The notes below the pieces were generated by a model that saw nothing but the letters and a program-made list of their open reading frames with translations, was not told the DNA's origin and searched no databases. From positions 96,551,324 through 96,615,323 of the forward strand of contig NC_085046.1 in NCBI RefSeq assembly GCF_963662255.1: 64,000 bases of DNA. Direction: 5' to 3'. Made by a program: the position numbers and the translations under genes. This document shows positions 42,001 to 52,131 of this stretch, piece after piece (position 1 is the first letter of the stretch; each line of letters starts with the position of its first letter). The stretch is from Cinclus cinclus (Eukaryota > Chordata > Aves > Passeriformes > Cinclidae).

Positions 42001-45000
42001 TATAAAGCATTTTGCACTGCTTGCAAAAATCTGAATGAATGATTCGAAGAGAGATTATTTCTAAAAACCTAGGAAGAAAATTCACTACTGGAATTACATG
42101 AATAATTCCTTGTATATTTCAAGGACTCATAGAGCATGTTCCTTCCATAATTACCAATTTCAGAAAGGACAATTCCTTTGAGTAGGATTTGAAAGGCATT
42201 TTACAACAAGGAAATTCATGTTCTATGCATGTGGCTAATGTTCCCACATGGACACTGAACCAAAGCCACCAAAGTTAATGGGTTCCTTAAACTGACTTCA
42301 GGGTCTTTTGGCTGGGTCTTTTCATCAGGTTTTAATGTCCATTATAGGACAAAAATTACGGACTCCTACATGAAAAAACAGAAGGCCTTACAGAAGATAC
42401 AATAAATTCTCAATAAAATTTTACCATCTCACAATGTGCGAGTGAAAGAGAGAGAGGCTGTACAAACACTTCTTTGTGTAATCTTCATATAGCTAAGGTG
42501 CAATCTCACTGAGGCCAAGGGTATTACACACAAGAGTAAAAATAGAAGCATCTATAATCCACTGATAACATGGATGTGATATGCTATCTACAAAAGAGAA
42601 CTATTTGACTTGAAGTAAGTGCCATCCATTGCAGCATTACTAGACCTTCAGCTATCACACCTCTTGGGAATTAAGAGGTGGAAAAGTATATCAAGAAAGT
42701 AACTGGGAAGCATAGCAACTTCAAAGTGCTTACCACAAGCCTGACTCAAAAGTTGCATTAACACAAACATTAGCATAAAAAGTTGTGGGACATTTTTGTT
42801 CTTGTTTACTGTGGCTGCAAGACATTTTTTTTCAATTTCCTGTATAATATGTTTAATCAATAGAAACTGGTCAGAAGCTCAAGATGATTGCTCTTTCCAT
42901 AATGACTGAATTGGAAATCCATGTATTTTCCTTTTAATTCTTCAAATCCATTCACGTAACTGTAGCAAGAACACTGAAAGGAGTAATTATTGGTATTTCA
43001 AATGACACTTTCAGCATGAAGTAGTGAATGTGATTAGCTTCTTTAATAGATTACAGCGAAATCCTTTTAATTCCGTATCTCAGGTTGACTTGAACTATCG
43101 TGAAAAAGAAACTCCTTTACAAGGAAGGGATCTGCAATCTAAATCCTGTCCACCTGGAGCTTTATAAAAAGTAAAATGGATTTATTATCAATAGGAATTG
43201 AGGTTTTATTGTTTTATTTGAATTATTTTCATACTCCAAGATGTAACTCAGTTTATATCACTGGTCAGGATGCAGTTACATAAAAGGCAATCTTGGTGCT
43301 TACAATCAGGCTGAGCAGCTTTCCCATAGATAATAATATAAAATAATCCATGGAAAGAATACCCATTCCAGGCGCATTACTTTTTCATCTGTTTGCTTGT
43401 TTCTTAGTATATGCTGTGGCAACTCAAAGAAATAGAAGAACCCTTATTTTACCCCCTGTATTTATCACGACCCACTTACAAAGCCAGTGCGATCAATCAA
43501 TGTAATCTCAAACCCAAGAAATTTTGCAAGTCCATTTGATTTCTTCACCCAAAATATACACACAATATCAACTGAATGCTAGGATTTTGTAAGACACATA
43601 CTGCATTATTTCAAGAAGAACCACGCTGCAATCAGTGGTTTGTATTCATAGCATTGTTAGTCCTGATTGATTGAAGACAGGGTTAACTGCAGAAGGAGAA
43701 ACACTGTGTTCATTTACAGAAAAGGTACCTGTAATGATCTGAAAGCATGGTTAAAAATAGGGGGAGGTTATATGATAAAACTTCTAATTTGGTGACTAAG
43801 AGCAACCTACTATTTATTCCTCAATCAAGACTGACTGGCAGGTACAATTTTCTCTTTGGATAGATGTATTAGATTATAAACTGAAGCACCCAGAAAATAA
43901 TTCCACTTAGTATGTGGAAACACATAAAAACTAGTCATTATTAACAAATGTAGTGAAAATTTCCAAGAGATAGGATTCTTTCATTCTATGGCCAAGGTGT
44001 GACAAAAAAAAAAAGACAAAAACAAACAAACAATAAGATTATAACTTCAGAGGTTGACATAGGTCAAAAACAAGACCATCAAAGTGACACAATCTTAATT
44101 TTTAATTAGACTTCCTAATGTGACATCAAATTGCCTTTTTTTTCTAAGAAACAGCACTTCAGCAAGGCATGAAATCCTCACAGCTTAGTTTATTAGGAGA
44201 CAACAAAGGGATTCCAATCTGCTTCAAGAAAGTTTCAGCCTATAAGCACAGCCAGTGCGGTATAAAATTGTGTCATATGAATTTTAATGTGACACAAGTA
44301 TGAAAGATTCCAAAAGAACAAAGGCAGCACAGTCCTGTTCCACACTACACAAATGACCTATTCTGATCTGAACAGCATACCACATTACAATCAAATTTAT
44401 TTCAAAGAAGGGTCACACAGGTCAAATGTAATGGCTGCAAGAATGAGCATTCCCTTTATGTAGTATTAGAGAAAAGCAAAATATCAAACAATGCAGGAAT
44501 GCCAGGGCATTGAAAAGAAAGGCATATTTAGGCTGCAGGGAAACAGATTTTATAAAGATGTTTTAATTACAGTTATCCTCAATGACTACAGTTTCTAAGT
44601 TTCAAAAATACCGTGATACCTTGATGAAGATGTGACATATACACATGAGCTTGCCTACTACATAGCCTTTAACATATACTTGACAATTTCAAGGCACCAG
44701 AGAAAAGTTTCATGTACAGCTCATGCCTAATCAAAATAAGTAGATATGCTAAGTAGTCAGACTGGACAGATGTCTCTTCGTGGTCTGGTATCTCCACAGT
44801 AGAAACCATGATATCTCTAGAGTCAGAATGTAACAACAGAGAGGCTGGTAAACCTCCTCAACTGACTATCCAACCTTACAACAAAAGCAACTTTAACATC
44901 GTAAAGATACCAGAACAATGAGGTCTACTTGAAAATACTGGACTGTCAGAGGCATATACCATTCAATTTACTTTTTAATTAATTTCTCTAAACAAGCACT

Positions 45001-46900
45001 TAAGGATTACAGTGAAAAGCAGGCAAAATAAAAGTTAATGATCAAGTATCACTAAACAAAAAAGTAAAGACAAATTCTTGCAGCTCTTCTCACCATGTAT
45101 TTCCATCAAGATTCAGGCATCATTTTTGTCTTCAAATCACTTTTCAGAACAGAATCAATTACTAACAGCTCGAGTCCTGACTTCATTAATACTATTAATA
45201 GAATTTGAAGGTATGTGGCAGATGGGGTAACAAGTACTTAAAGCAAGGTATAGGTGTAAAACATCAGAAGTAAACATTATACCTTGTCAAAAAAATACAA
45301 ATAAAACATAAAGATTTCTCTTTTACAATTAAGTGAAGATTTACTACTTGGGATTTTGCAAATTAAATTCTGGAAAAAGTAAATTCTACCAGAAAGTTCT
45401 CCCCAAATGAAAGCTTATTGTTGTGGGATTTTTTTTTAATAAAATGAAAATACACTATTGAAGTATCTTCCATTTGATTTCTAACTAGGGCTCCCTCTGT
45501 CACAAAATAAAACGGAATAAAAGCTGAATTGGAAGAACTTCCGTAGCAAATTGGATACCAGCCTAAAGGTTAGAATTAGTTTTATAACTCAAGTCTAGAA
45601 CTAAAATTAGTATTAGACACCTCAGCTCTCCAAGTTTTAATCAATCTGCTTTTCAGGAGACTTTGAAATATTCAAAGAATGCAGACTATTATGACCAAAA
45701 AAAAAACCAAAAAACCTACCCCAGTAACTTCCAGTGTGTAAGAACGAAACATAACTACTAAGAGATAAAATTCTATTGCCATATTTAAAAATTATCTCAG
45801 CCTTAGTTTCCAGAACTCATATCTCTCTTCCCTCTTTACAGTATTTTTGGAGGTTAAAAATATTAATTTGCTAGCAGACATTTATATCCCTGAAAACTGA
45901 TGCATTCACCTACATTATGACAGCTCCAGTGTAAGTCATTAAGATTGGGACTTGGAGACAGACATAAAAGAAGAAAAAGACAAACCTTTAATGTTTCCCT
46001 TGGTGAATAAAAATTGCATTAATTTAGATATTTGGTCAGAACAATCCAATTAGCTATGGATATATACACACATATTCATACCTTTCAACCATCACACTCA
46101 TTTGAATTTTGATGCTATTTTCTATAAAATATAATCCCTTATAAATTGAATTTAATAGATTTATTCAGATGTGCATTTCCATATGTCATATTTAAGCTTA
46201 TACTACCACCTGCCTGAGGGTGTATAGTCTGAGTTGTCACCCTCACATTCCAGTAGGAGAAAATCCTCCACAGACACTGTATGAACTATTTCCCTTCTGC
46301 TTAGTGTAGAGGTATGGTAATGACTACAAACATGGAAAATATCCATGCAAAAAACCAGTTTTATGTGTCCCCCTTAAAAAAAACAGATTAACATCTTCAA
46401 AACAAAATATTCAAGCTACATAAGATATTCTGCAATGAAATCTCATTCTATTCACAATTTTTTTTACACAGGTCAGCAAGTATCCTCCAAGATGACTGTG
46501 ATAGGAACTCTACATTTGTTGCACATACGCCATAGGCATATAAAAGTATTTGCATACATAGAGCTATGCATATACATAATTTCACACTTAAAGGACACTT
46601 GAGATGGCTTCAAAACCAGATTTGCAAACCAAATAGATTAACTCTGCTTCCAACTACTAACATCAAGGTGACGGGATACCATTATCTCTCAGCTTTGTGT
46701 TGGGCCCATCCAGTAACACTGCTGAGCAGGGGAAAAACTGATGAGCAAAGGCTAAGCAGAGGACTGCCAGAAACAAACTAAGGCTTAGAAATTGCTTCTT
46801 CAGATAAGATTAATGCTTGACTGATACACTTTGGGGTTGCAAAATCATTAATAAGAGCGCATCCATTCTGTTTGGATTTACACCATCTCTCAAACATTTG

Positions 46901-47479
46901 TAGCTGAGGCTATTAAAGGTTTGGACCAAACTTTCCTGTGCTCTTTTGGAATTAACAGCCTTGCCAAGTCACCAAAGTGCTCCAAAGGTCAATTTATGAT
47001 TAGTGTCCCACCATCCTGCACACTGTGTCTGCAAGCAATGCACAGCATCTGGGAGGGAAGGGAGAGACGGGAAGGAGGAGATAAATATTAGCACTGTGAT
47101 AAGCTCACAGAGCACAGCTTGGAGGGCAGATTTCACATGGTCCCTGCTGTTAGGTTTCAGGGGAAGCAGGGACCACCTCCCTGGAAGGGAGAGCTGGTAG
47201 AGACCCTGCACACCTGAACAAAAACTGAAAGAATGAACACCAAGAAACTCAGATCTCCTCCCAGCCTCAGGCCAACAGGGATTTGGACCTTTCAGGATTA
47301 TTGGCAACATCAGTAGCTGTGCAAGCAAGCATTCCTGTTCTCTCACAAAGGGTAAGAGACAGCCCAAATCGATGACTCCAGGAACCGAGTGAAGTTTAGA
47401 AAATCCTGACCTCTGCACACACTCTGCTCCAACTTCACTGCCTTTTCAAGATTTCCTGCACCCCTTCAGGGAAAGGGCC
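46901..47479. other. Intron flank leading into the CpG island
   Basis: Composition rises in G/C toward the island. A 149-codon minus-strand frame lies at 46969-47418 but has no recognisable domain, and I do not call it a gene. Confidence 0.5.
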
Positions 47480-48103
47480 CACGGCCAATGTGACGGCACA
47501 CACGGTGTCGCTGAGCACCCCGGTGGGCAATTCGAACAGCCACCCTCACAATTTTTATCACTGTCGGCCTCTGCATCTGCATTTAGCTTCACGAGGCTGT
47601 CTCCCCGTTGCCTCCCTGTCCATCCCCGGTGCGCTGCAGGCTCCCATTCCCCAGTGCCCCAGGGCAGAGCACCATCACACCTCCCCGCCCGCTTTACTCG
47701 GCTACTCTGTCACTCCGGTACCAGCAGAGTGCTTTCTGGCCCTGCCCCGATTGAAAACATCCCTCTCCGAAATGGGAGGAAGAGAGAGAGAATCTGTACA
47801 CAAAGTTTACAGCTCCTGCCTGCGCCTTCCTCTCCCCACCCGAGCCCTCGCCGGAGGCAGCAAAGCGAGGGACGGGGGAGCGCAGGTTCGGCAAACGAGG
47901 AGTGTCAGCCCCGGCCTGGGCCGGGGACTCCAGGAGGACCGGGGGCTCGGGGCGCAGCTTTTCGCGGACAGTGACCCTGGCGGGCAACGGCTGAGATAGA
48001 AGGAGCGGCGCCTTCGGAGAGGGGAGCAGCCGGCTCTCCCCGAGGCGCGATGGCAGCGCATCCCCACCGACCCCTCCGGAGCTGGGAACGAAGTCCAAGC
48101 CCC

Positions 48104-48156
48104 GGCAGCGGCACCGGCGGCAGCGGCAGCAGCGGTAGCAGCAGGAGCGGTAGCCC

Positions 48157-48197
<41 letters not shown>

Positions 48198-48238
48198 CCA
48201 GCACCAGCACCAGCGCCAGCAGCACCAGCAGCAGCAGG
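48104..48238. repeat. CAG/CTG-rich trinucleotide tract in proximal intron 1
   Basis: The plus strand shows imperfect CAG/AGC/CGG triplets across this span, with an uninterrupted run of eleven CAG units at 48163-48195, then CAC/CAG interruptions. On the DOK6 pre-mRNA this is a CUG-rich tract that starts roughly 120 nt inside intron 1. It also produces long Ser-rich (plus) and Ala-, Leu- or Cys-rich (minus) shadow translations, which I do not regard as proteins. Confidence 0.9.
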
Positions 48239-48352
48239 TCGCCGCGCCCCACGCTGGCAGCCCCGGCCCGGGGCACCACCGCCCCCCAGGCCGACGAGGC
48301 GACACCCAGCGCCTCGCCCCCACCCCTGGCAGGGCCGGCGAAGGGAGAAAGA

Positions 48353-48358
48353 ACTCAC
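48353..48358 (-). other. DOK6: Splice donor of DOK6 exon 1
   Basis: Read on the minus strand, the exon ends CTGGGG and is followed by GTGAGT, a full match to the vertebrate 5' splice-site consensus. The break falls after the Gly codon, exactly where the conserved DOK N-terminus changes from KLG to a non-homologous reading (VSSFSL and onward). That loss of similarity independently places the exon end here. The matching acceptor is outside the window. Confidence 0.92.
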
Positions 48359-48424
48359 CCCCAGCTTCCTGCTGCGGATTTTTACGTAGCCCTGCTTGAC
48401 TATATCGTTAAAGTTGGAGGCCAT
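48359..48424 (-). CDS. DOK6: DOK6 coding exon 1 (N-terminal 22 codons)
   Basis: Seen: an ATG (CAT at 48422-48424 on the plus strand) opens a frame beginning [15 protein letters not shown] and ending RSRKLG, followed at once by GTGAGT. The exon therefore ends in phase 0 after a complete Gly codon. The start has a strong Kozak context (GCCATGG). The frame has an in-frame TAG upstream at 48713-48715 and no intervening ATG, so this is the first usable start. Family knowledge: DOK4, DOK5 and DOK6 share this N-terminus. As I remember them, DOK5 reads GYVRIRSRRLG and DOK4 reads [22 protein letters not shown], so the Lys/Ile/Lys pattern here fits DOK6. DOK6 is a cytoplasmic adaptor of about 330 residues with a PH then a PTB domain, and it acts downstream of receptor tyrosine kinases such as RET in neurons. 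Only the first strand of the PH domain is encoded here; the rest lies beyond the left edge. The alternatives DOK5 and DOK4 are less likely. Confidence 0.93.
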
Positions 48425-48712
48425 GGCAAGCGCTGCCTGCTTCCTCCCCTCCGCGTCCGGAGTCCTCCTCCGCCACCGCCGCCGCCGCCGCCTCCTCCTC
48501 CTCCTCCTCCTCCTCCTCCTCTTCCTCTCCCGGGCCCTCCCGGGTGCCGCCGGCCGCTGGCTCCAGAGGCGCCTCTGGCATCCAGGCAGCGGCAGCCGCC
48601 GCGCTCCGCTCCGCCCCGCCCCGCGCCTCCGCCGGCCCCTCGCTGCCCCGCTCCGCCACCGCCCCACGCCCGGCCCCGCTCCGCCCGGCGGTGGCTTCGC
48701 GGCTGCCCGCGC
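48425..48712 (-). promoter_or_regulatory. DOK6: Probable DOK6 5'UTR and core promoter
   Basis: The stretch immediately upstream of the ATG is extremely GC-rich and has no obvious TATA box, as is usual for CpG-island promoters. On the transcript strand it carries a CGG tract and an AGG tract close to the ATG, and a GC box further out (GGGGCGGGG, 48614-48622). The frame of the ATG stays open back to a TAG at 48713-48715 without another ATG. The transcription start cannot be fixed from sequence alone, so the split between 5'UTR and promoter is inferred. Confidence 0.65.
48476..48520 (-). repeat. CGG and AGG trinucleotide tracts in the 5'UTR
   Basis: On the plus strand a short CCG run (about 48476-48491) is followed by ten uninterrupted CCT units (48491-48520). 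On the DOK6 transcript strand this reads as (AGG)10 then about five CGG, ending some 50 nt before the ATG. Both are purine-rich, G-quadruplex-prone sequences. Whether they are in the mature 5'UTR depends on the unmapped transcription start. Confidence 0.85.
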
Positions 48713-48719
48713 CTACGGC

Positions 48720-48764
48720 GGGGAGCGGGCGGGGAGCGGGCGGGGAGCGGGCGGGGCGGGGCGG
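48720..48764. promoter_or_regulatory. GC-box cluster with 3 x 11-bp tandem repeat
   Basis: Three perfect copies of GGGGAGCGGGC lie head to tail at 48720-48730, 48731-48741 and 48742-48752, followed by GGGGCGGGGCGG at 48753-48764, which contains a canonical Sp1/KLF GC box. The cluster is roughly 300-340 bp upstream of the DOK6 ATG, a plausible proximal promoter position. Binding is inferred from the motif only. Confidence 0.6.
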
Positions 48765-49090
48765 AGCGCGGACACCGCCCCCGGCGCCGCGGCCGCGGAG
48801 CCCGCCCCCAGCGCCGGCACTGCCCGCCGCCCTCCGCCGGGGCCCGGGAGGGGCCAGGGGCGCCTCGGCCCGGCGGAGCCCGGCCACGACGGGGGCCGGA
48901 GGGCAGGTGCTCTGCTCGGCCGCCCCGGTTTTGCCCGCTTTTCTCCAGGCTGGCGGATGGCTGCGGCCGCGGCGTTCCCGGCTCCGGTGGCAGATCCCTT
49001 CGGAAACGTGGCCCGGGAGGGCATCTTTCAGCCTCGTGTATTCGGGATGCCGCGTTGACGCCCGGCAACGAACGCGGAACTGTTGTGTCA

Positions 49091-49789
49091 GTACAACAAA
49101 CTTAATGAAACAAATATCTAAGCTACAGAAGTGAAGGAAGAATAAAGGAAAACAAAAACACAACAAACGCAAGTCCACCTGAAGTTGAAAAATGAGTTGT
49201 CGCACACAGACTTTCTGTGCTCTCCGTAGTGATGACCATGTGTTTAATTACTGCTCACTGAGGTGGACCTAGCAGAAGAATGACTTCCGAAGTAAACACA
49301 ATGTTTAGTAGACATTAGGAAGGGGAAAAAAATAACCGAGGAAATGGTGTTTGATTTATTTATATGTAAAATAAGGATGGACAAGAATGGACCTAAGATG
49401 CTTGAGAAAGAAGATCTACAGATATATGAGATTGACAAGGTAGTCCATGAGTATTATTACATAAAACTGTATTAATAAACACTTTCAGTGGACAAAGTTT
49501 CATTGGTACGATAAGCTTCATGAAAGCTTCATGTGGTCTTTTGCTAGACATCTCCATTCTACTACAAAATTGCCCTGAAGTTTTCTGAACCAGGAGTTTG
49601 CAGTGTGCTTCAGCCTGGGGTGATGGAACGTAATTCTGTAGTTGAAAGTTTGTTAGATTTATTTCTGATTTTCAAAATCAATTCACGACATTAGAGATTA
49701 GCCTTGCAGCAAAGAGGAAAGATAGAATCTAGAAAAATTACTACAGTGCTTGGGTGATGGGATTATAAGGAAAAACTTCGTAAATTTAT
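49091..49789. other. Upstream intergenic DNA, nothing recognised
   Basis: AT-rich sequence starts directly after the CpG island on the far side of the DOK6 promoter. It holds no gene, RNA or repeat that I can support. Confidence 0.55.
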
Positions 49790-50015
49790 AAAAGTACCTG
49801 GAGTAGTGCATCCAGCTCTGGAGCCCTTAGCATAGACTAGACATGGACCTGTTAGACAGGGTCCAGAGGAGGGCCGTGAACATGATCAGAGGGATGGAAA
49901 ATCTCTCCTATGAGGAAAGGCTGAGACAGCTGGGGTTGTTCAGCCTGGAGAAGAGAAGGCTTCTGGGTGACCTTGTAGTAATCTTCCAGTACCTAAAGGG
50001 TACTACTAGGTACAA
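49790..50015 (+). mobile_element. CR1 LINE fragment retaining ORF2 C-terminal coding sequence
   Basis: The nucleotide order is CR1: 'gtgcatccagctctggagcc', 'acagggtccagaggagggcc', 'atgatcagagggatggaaa', 'tgttcagcctggagaagaga'. Its frame at 49843-50049 contains DLLDRVQRRAVNMIRG and SYEERLRQLGLFSLEKRRL, then FQYLKG, typical of the C-terminus of the CR1 reverse-transcriptase ORF. The copy is truncated at both ends and is a dead fossil. Confidence 0.92.
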
Positions 50016-52107
50016 AATTATTTTTGCTAGTACACTATCAACTGGGTAAGGCAAAACAAAACAGAATCTTAGCATTATGATCTTGCATCTTCATTGACTG
50101 CTTTTAGTTTGCATTCAAGTCTAATGAGTGTGAAAATTACAAGACTATGCCAAGAGAATTCCCTTTCCTGAGACTGACCCTTATTATTTGTTTTCAATCT
50201 TTTTTCCTTAATTGAATAGCAATTAGTGAAGCACATGGAAGTTTACCCATCCATTTATTTTCTAGCAACTCAGTTCCCAATTATACAAATTTTAAAACAA
50301 CTGCTAGGAATAGAGATTCTGCATTCTTTTTATCCAAACAAAAGCTACTATATAATTATGCACTTTTAAATAAAAGATATGGTCATCCAAAGGAATAGAG
50401 AAAAATACTTAGCCTATATATAATTGTGGCTTCCTTGGTATTTCTAGTGAAATGTAAAAAGCAGGAACTCCTGAACTCCTGCTTTTGGGCAGAATATTAC
50501 TTCCTCCTAAATTTCTATTTTAAAGATATGTCAAATCAGAATATTCAGTGATTTTAGGAAGAAACTGGGATATACCTACAAGAGAATTCTTTCAAGACAC
50601 CTTACCACATATTAAACAAAAGCTTTGTTCAAGATGAGACTAGTGATTGTTTAAAGTACAGAAAGCTCTTGAAGGATCAAAAAGAAGAGGAACATTTCCT
50701 TTCAATTGCCAACCAGAAAAGTACATAATCCTATTCAATTAACTGACAAAAAGACATTTTCCTTACAGATTAACCCTGAATGATTTCTAAGTTTGTAGAA
50801 CTGGTTTCACATGCAGTCTCTGCCCCCTCTTCACCACCTCTCAACTACTCAAAAATGGACTTGTAGGATATGGGAAAAATTATATGTGTTCTCCAACAGA
50901 GATAGAAATAATGCATTTTTTTTTTAGATTGCTCTGTTTATTATTCAGAAAGAGCAGCGATTTCAGAACAGCATTCCTGGACACTCTTTAGTTTTCCAAT
51001 TTCTGCAGTAAGGATGCAGCAGCATTTGTGTCACCTCTCTAACATGCATGTCTTGTCAGAACTCTACACTGGAAAATTTCTTGCCAATGAAATTGACGAC
51101 AGTCCTATATTTCCAAAGCTAATCATCCATTTATTCTTGAGTATATTGCTTTATCATATAACATGCATGGAAAATTGTTTTGATTTACAATAATATAATA
51201 CTAATCTAAGCTAATAATAATAATTTTCAACAGATTTTTCTCCAATTTGTTATTATTGTTTCTGAATTTTTCTTTAAATTCCATGTATGAATTGCATTGT
51301 TATTACTTGTTTTATTACAACTACAAGACAATAAAATATAAGGAAAATATATGTAAAATACAAAGCATTTTCATTCTGCAGTCTCCAGAGTGTAAATTAG
51401 CCAGCCTGAGCTTATAAAATCATCAGACTGGTATTTATTTTCAGCTGCTTTGGATAGCACCAGACAGAATAATCAAATATTCATTTGCATATGAGTCCCA
51501 TGGGCAGCTTAGGGCACAAATGCATAGCAAGGCCACTCTGAATCACAGGAATACAGACAAACTGTCTTGTTACTTCCCCACAAAAATACTCTTGTGTTCA
51601 TAAGACATGCATACATTGTATTTGCTGAAAAAGTCACAACTTACAAAGAAAGATTCACAAAGCAGTCGCCCCAAATGCTCTATCTCTTCAGAAATCTCAA
51701 GATGTCAAATGGTCTCAACAAGAACAAACTCAGTGGGCAGTGTCAGGGAAGGCAGAATATGATTCCTTCTGAAGAACAAATTGCCATGAATAAATGCCTT
51801 ATATATTTGCAAAAATATGATGTTTTTTATATGGCTGCTGGTGTGAAATCATCATTTGAAAAGGGAAATGATTCAGCAGGTAATCAAGTCACAATTTATT
51901 TCAAGCAGAGAAGTTAATTTCTGATCTACCTAACATAAGTGCAATCAAATGTAATACTATTTTGGACAGACAATATGTATTGCTTTTTGCCTCTGACAGA
52001 AAGTAATTAATTTGAATGAAATTATCTTCACCTGTGCCTACTTGACAAAATGAACAAATTTAGGCAATATATATTTTAAATCTGAAATTATATGTCCAGT
52101 GTTTGTG

Positions 52108-52131
52108 AATGATTCACATTCATGAATCATT
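52108..52131. repeat. Inverted repeat, 9-bp perfect arms
   Basis: AATGATTCA (52108-52116) pairs perfectly with TGAATCATT (52123-52131) around a 6-nt loop. Function is unknown. Confidence 0.9.

Larger units (their letters stand above)
39481..46900. other. AT-rich intronic DNA, no gene seen
   Basis: It includes a possible MIR trace (39655-39705), the hairpin/X-box at 41966-42000 and an A-rich run near 44005-44034. Open frames are short with no domains. Confidence 0.6.
1..48358 (-). other. DOK6: DOK6 intron 1, 5' part (acceptor beyond left edge)
   Basis: The first coding exon is transcribed right to left, and no further DOK6 coding similarity (the rest of the PH domain, or the PTB domain) appears among open frames to the left. 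Everything to the left edge is therefore read as intron 1. Very long introns are in keeping with DOK6 being a very large gene in mammals. An unannotated non-coding or alternative exon inside the interval cannot be excluded. Confidence 0.8.
47480..49090. promoter_or_regulatory. CpG island spanning DOK6 exon 1
   Basis: Base composition changes sharply from the AT-rich intron to dense G/C with many CpG dinucleotides at about 47.48 kb, and returns to AT-rich at about 49.09 kb. The island covers the first exon, the start of intron 1 and the upstream promoter. Its densest part, about 48.4-48.95 kb, is upstream of and across the start codon. Long open frames on both strands here arise from the lack of AT-rich stop codons and are not genes. 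Exact boundaries would need a CpG observed/expected calculation. Confidence 0.9.

Noticed and set aside
46969..47418. 149-codon minus-strand frame next to the island
   Set aside because: No recognisable domain or initiation context, and it sits in intron 1. Moderately GC-rich DNA makes such frames common.
47807..48667. A 286-codon minus-strand frame that includes the DOK6 start
   Set aside because: Only the 22 codons from the ATG at 48424 are real coding sequence. The upstream part begins at a GTG in the 5'UTR and the downstream part reads through the splice donor into intron 1.
48050..49105. Long open frames on both strands of the CpG island (up to 351 codons)
   Set aside because: They consist of Ser, Pro, Arg, Ala, Gly or Cys homopolymers produced by triplet repeats and high GC. 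They overlap DOK6 exon 1 in other frames and show no domain; several begin at non-ATG codons.
48930..49134. Possible divergent (plus-strand) promoter transcript or gene
   Set aside because: CpG-island promoters often produce divergent RNA, but no exon-donor pair, conserved protein or polyadenylation evidence is visible on this side.
51567..51917. 116-codon plus-strand frame upstream of DOK6
   Set aside because: No similarity that I can recognise and ordinary AT-rich composition; length is within chance for a 64-kb window.
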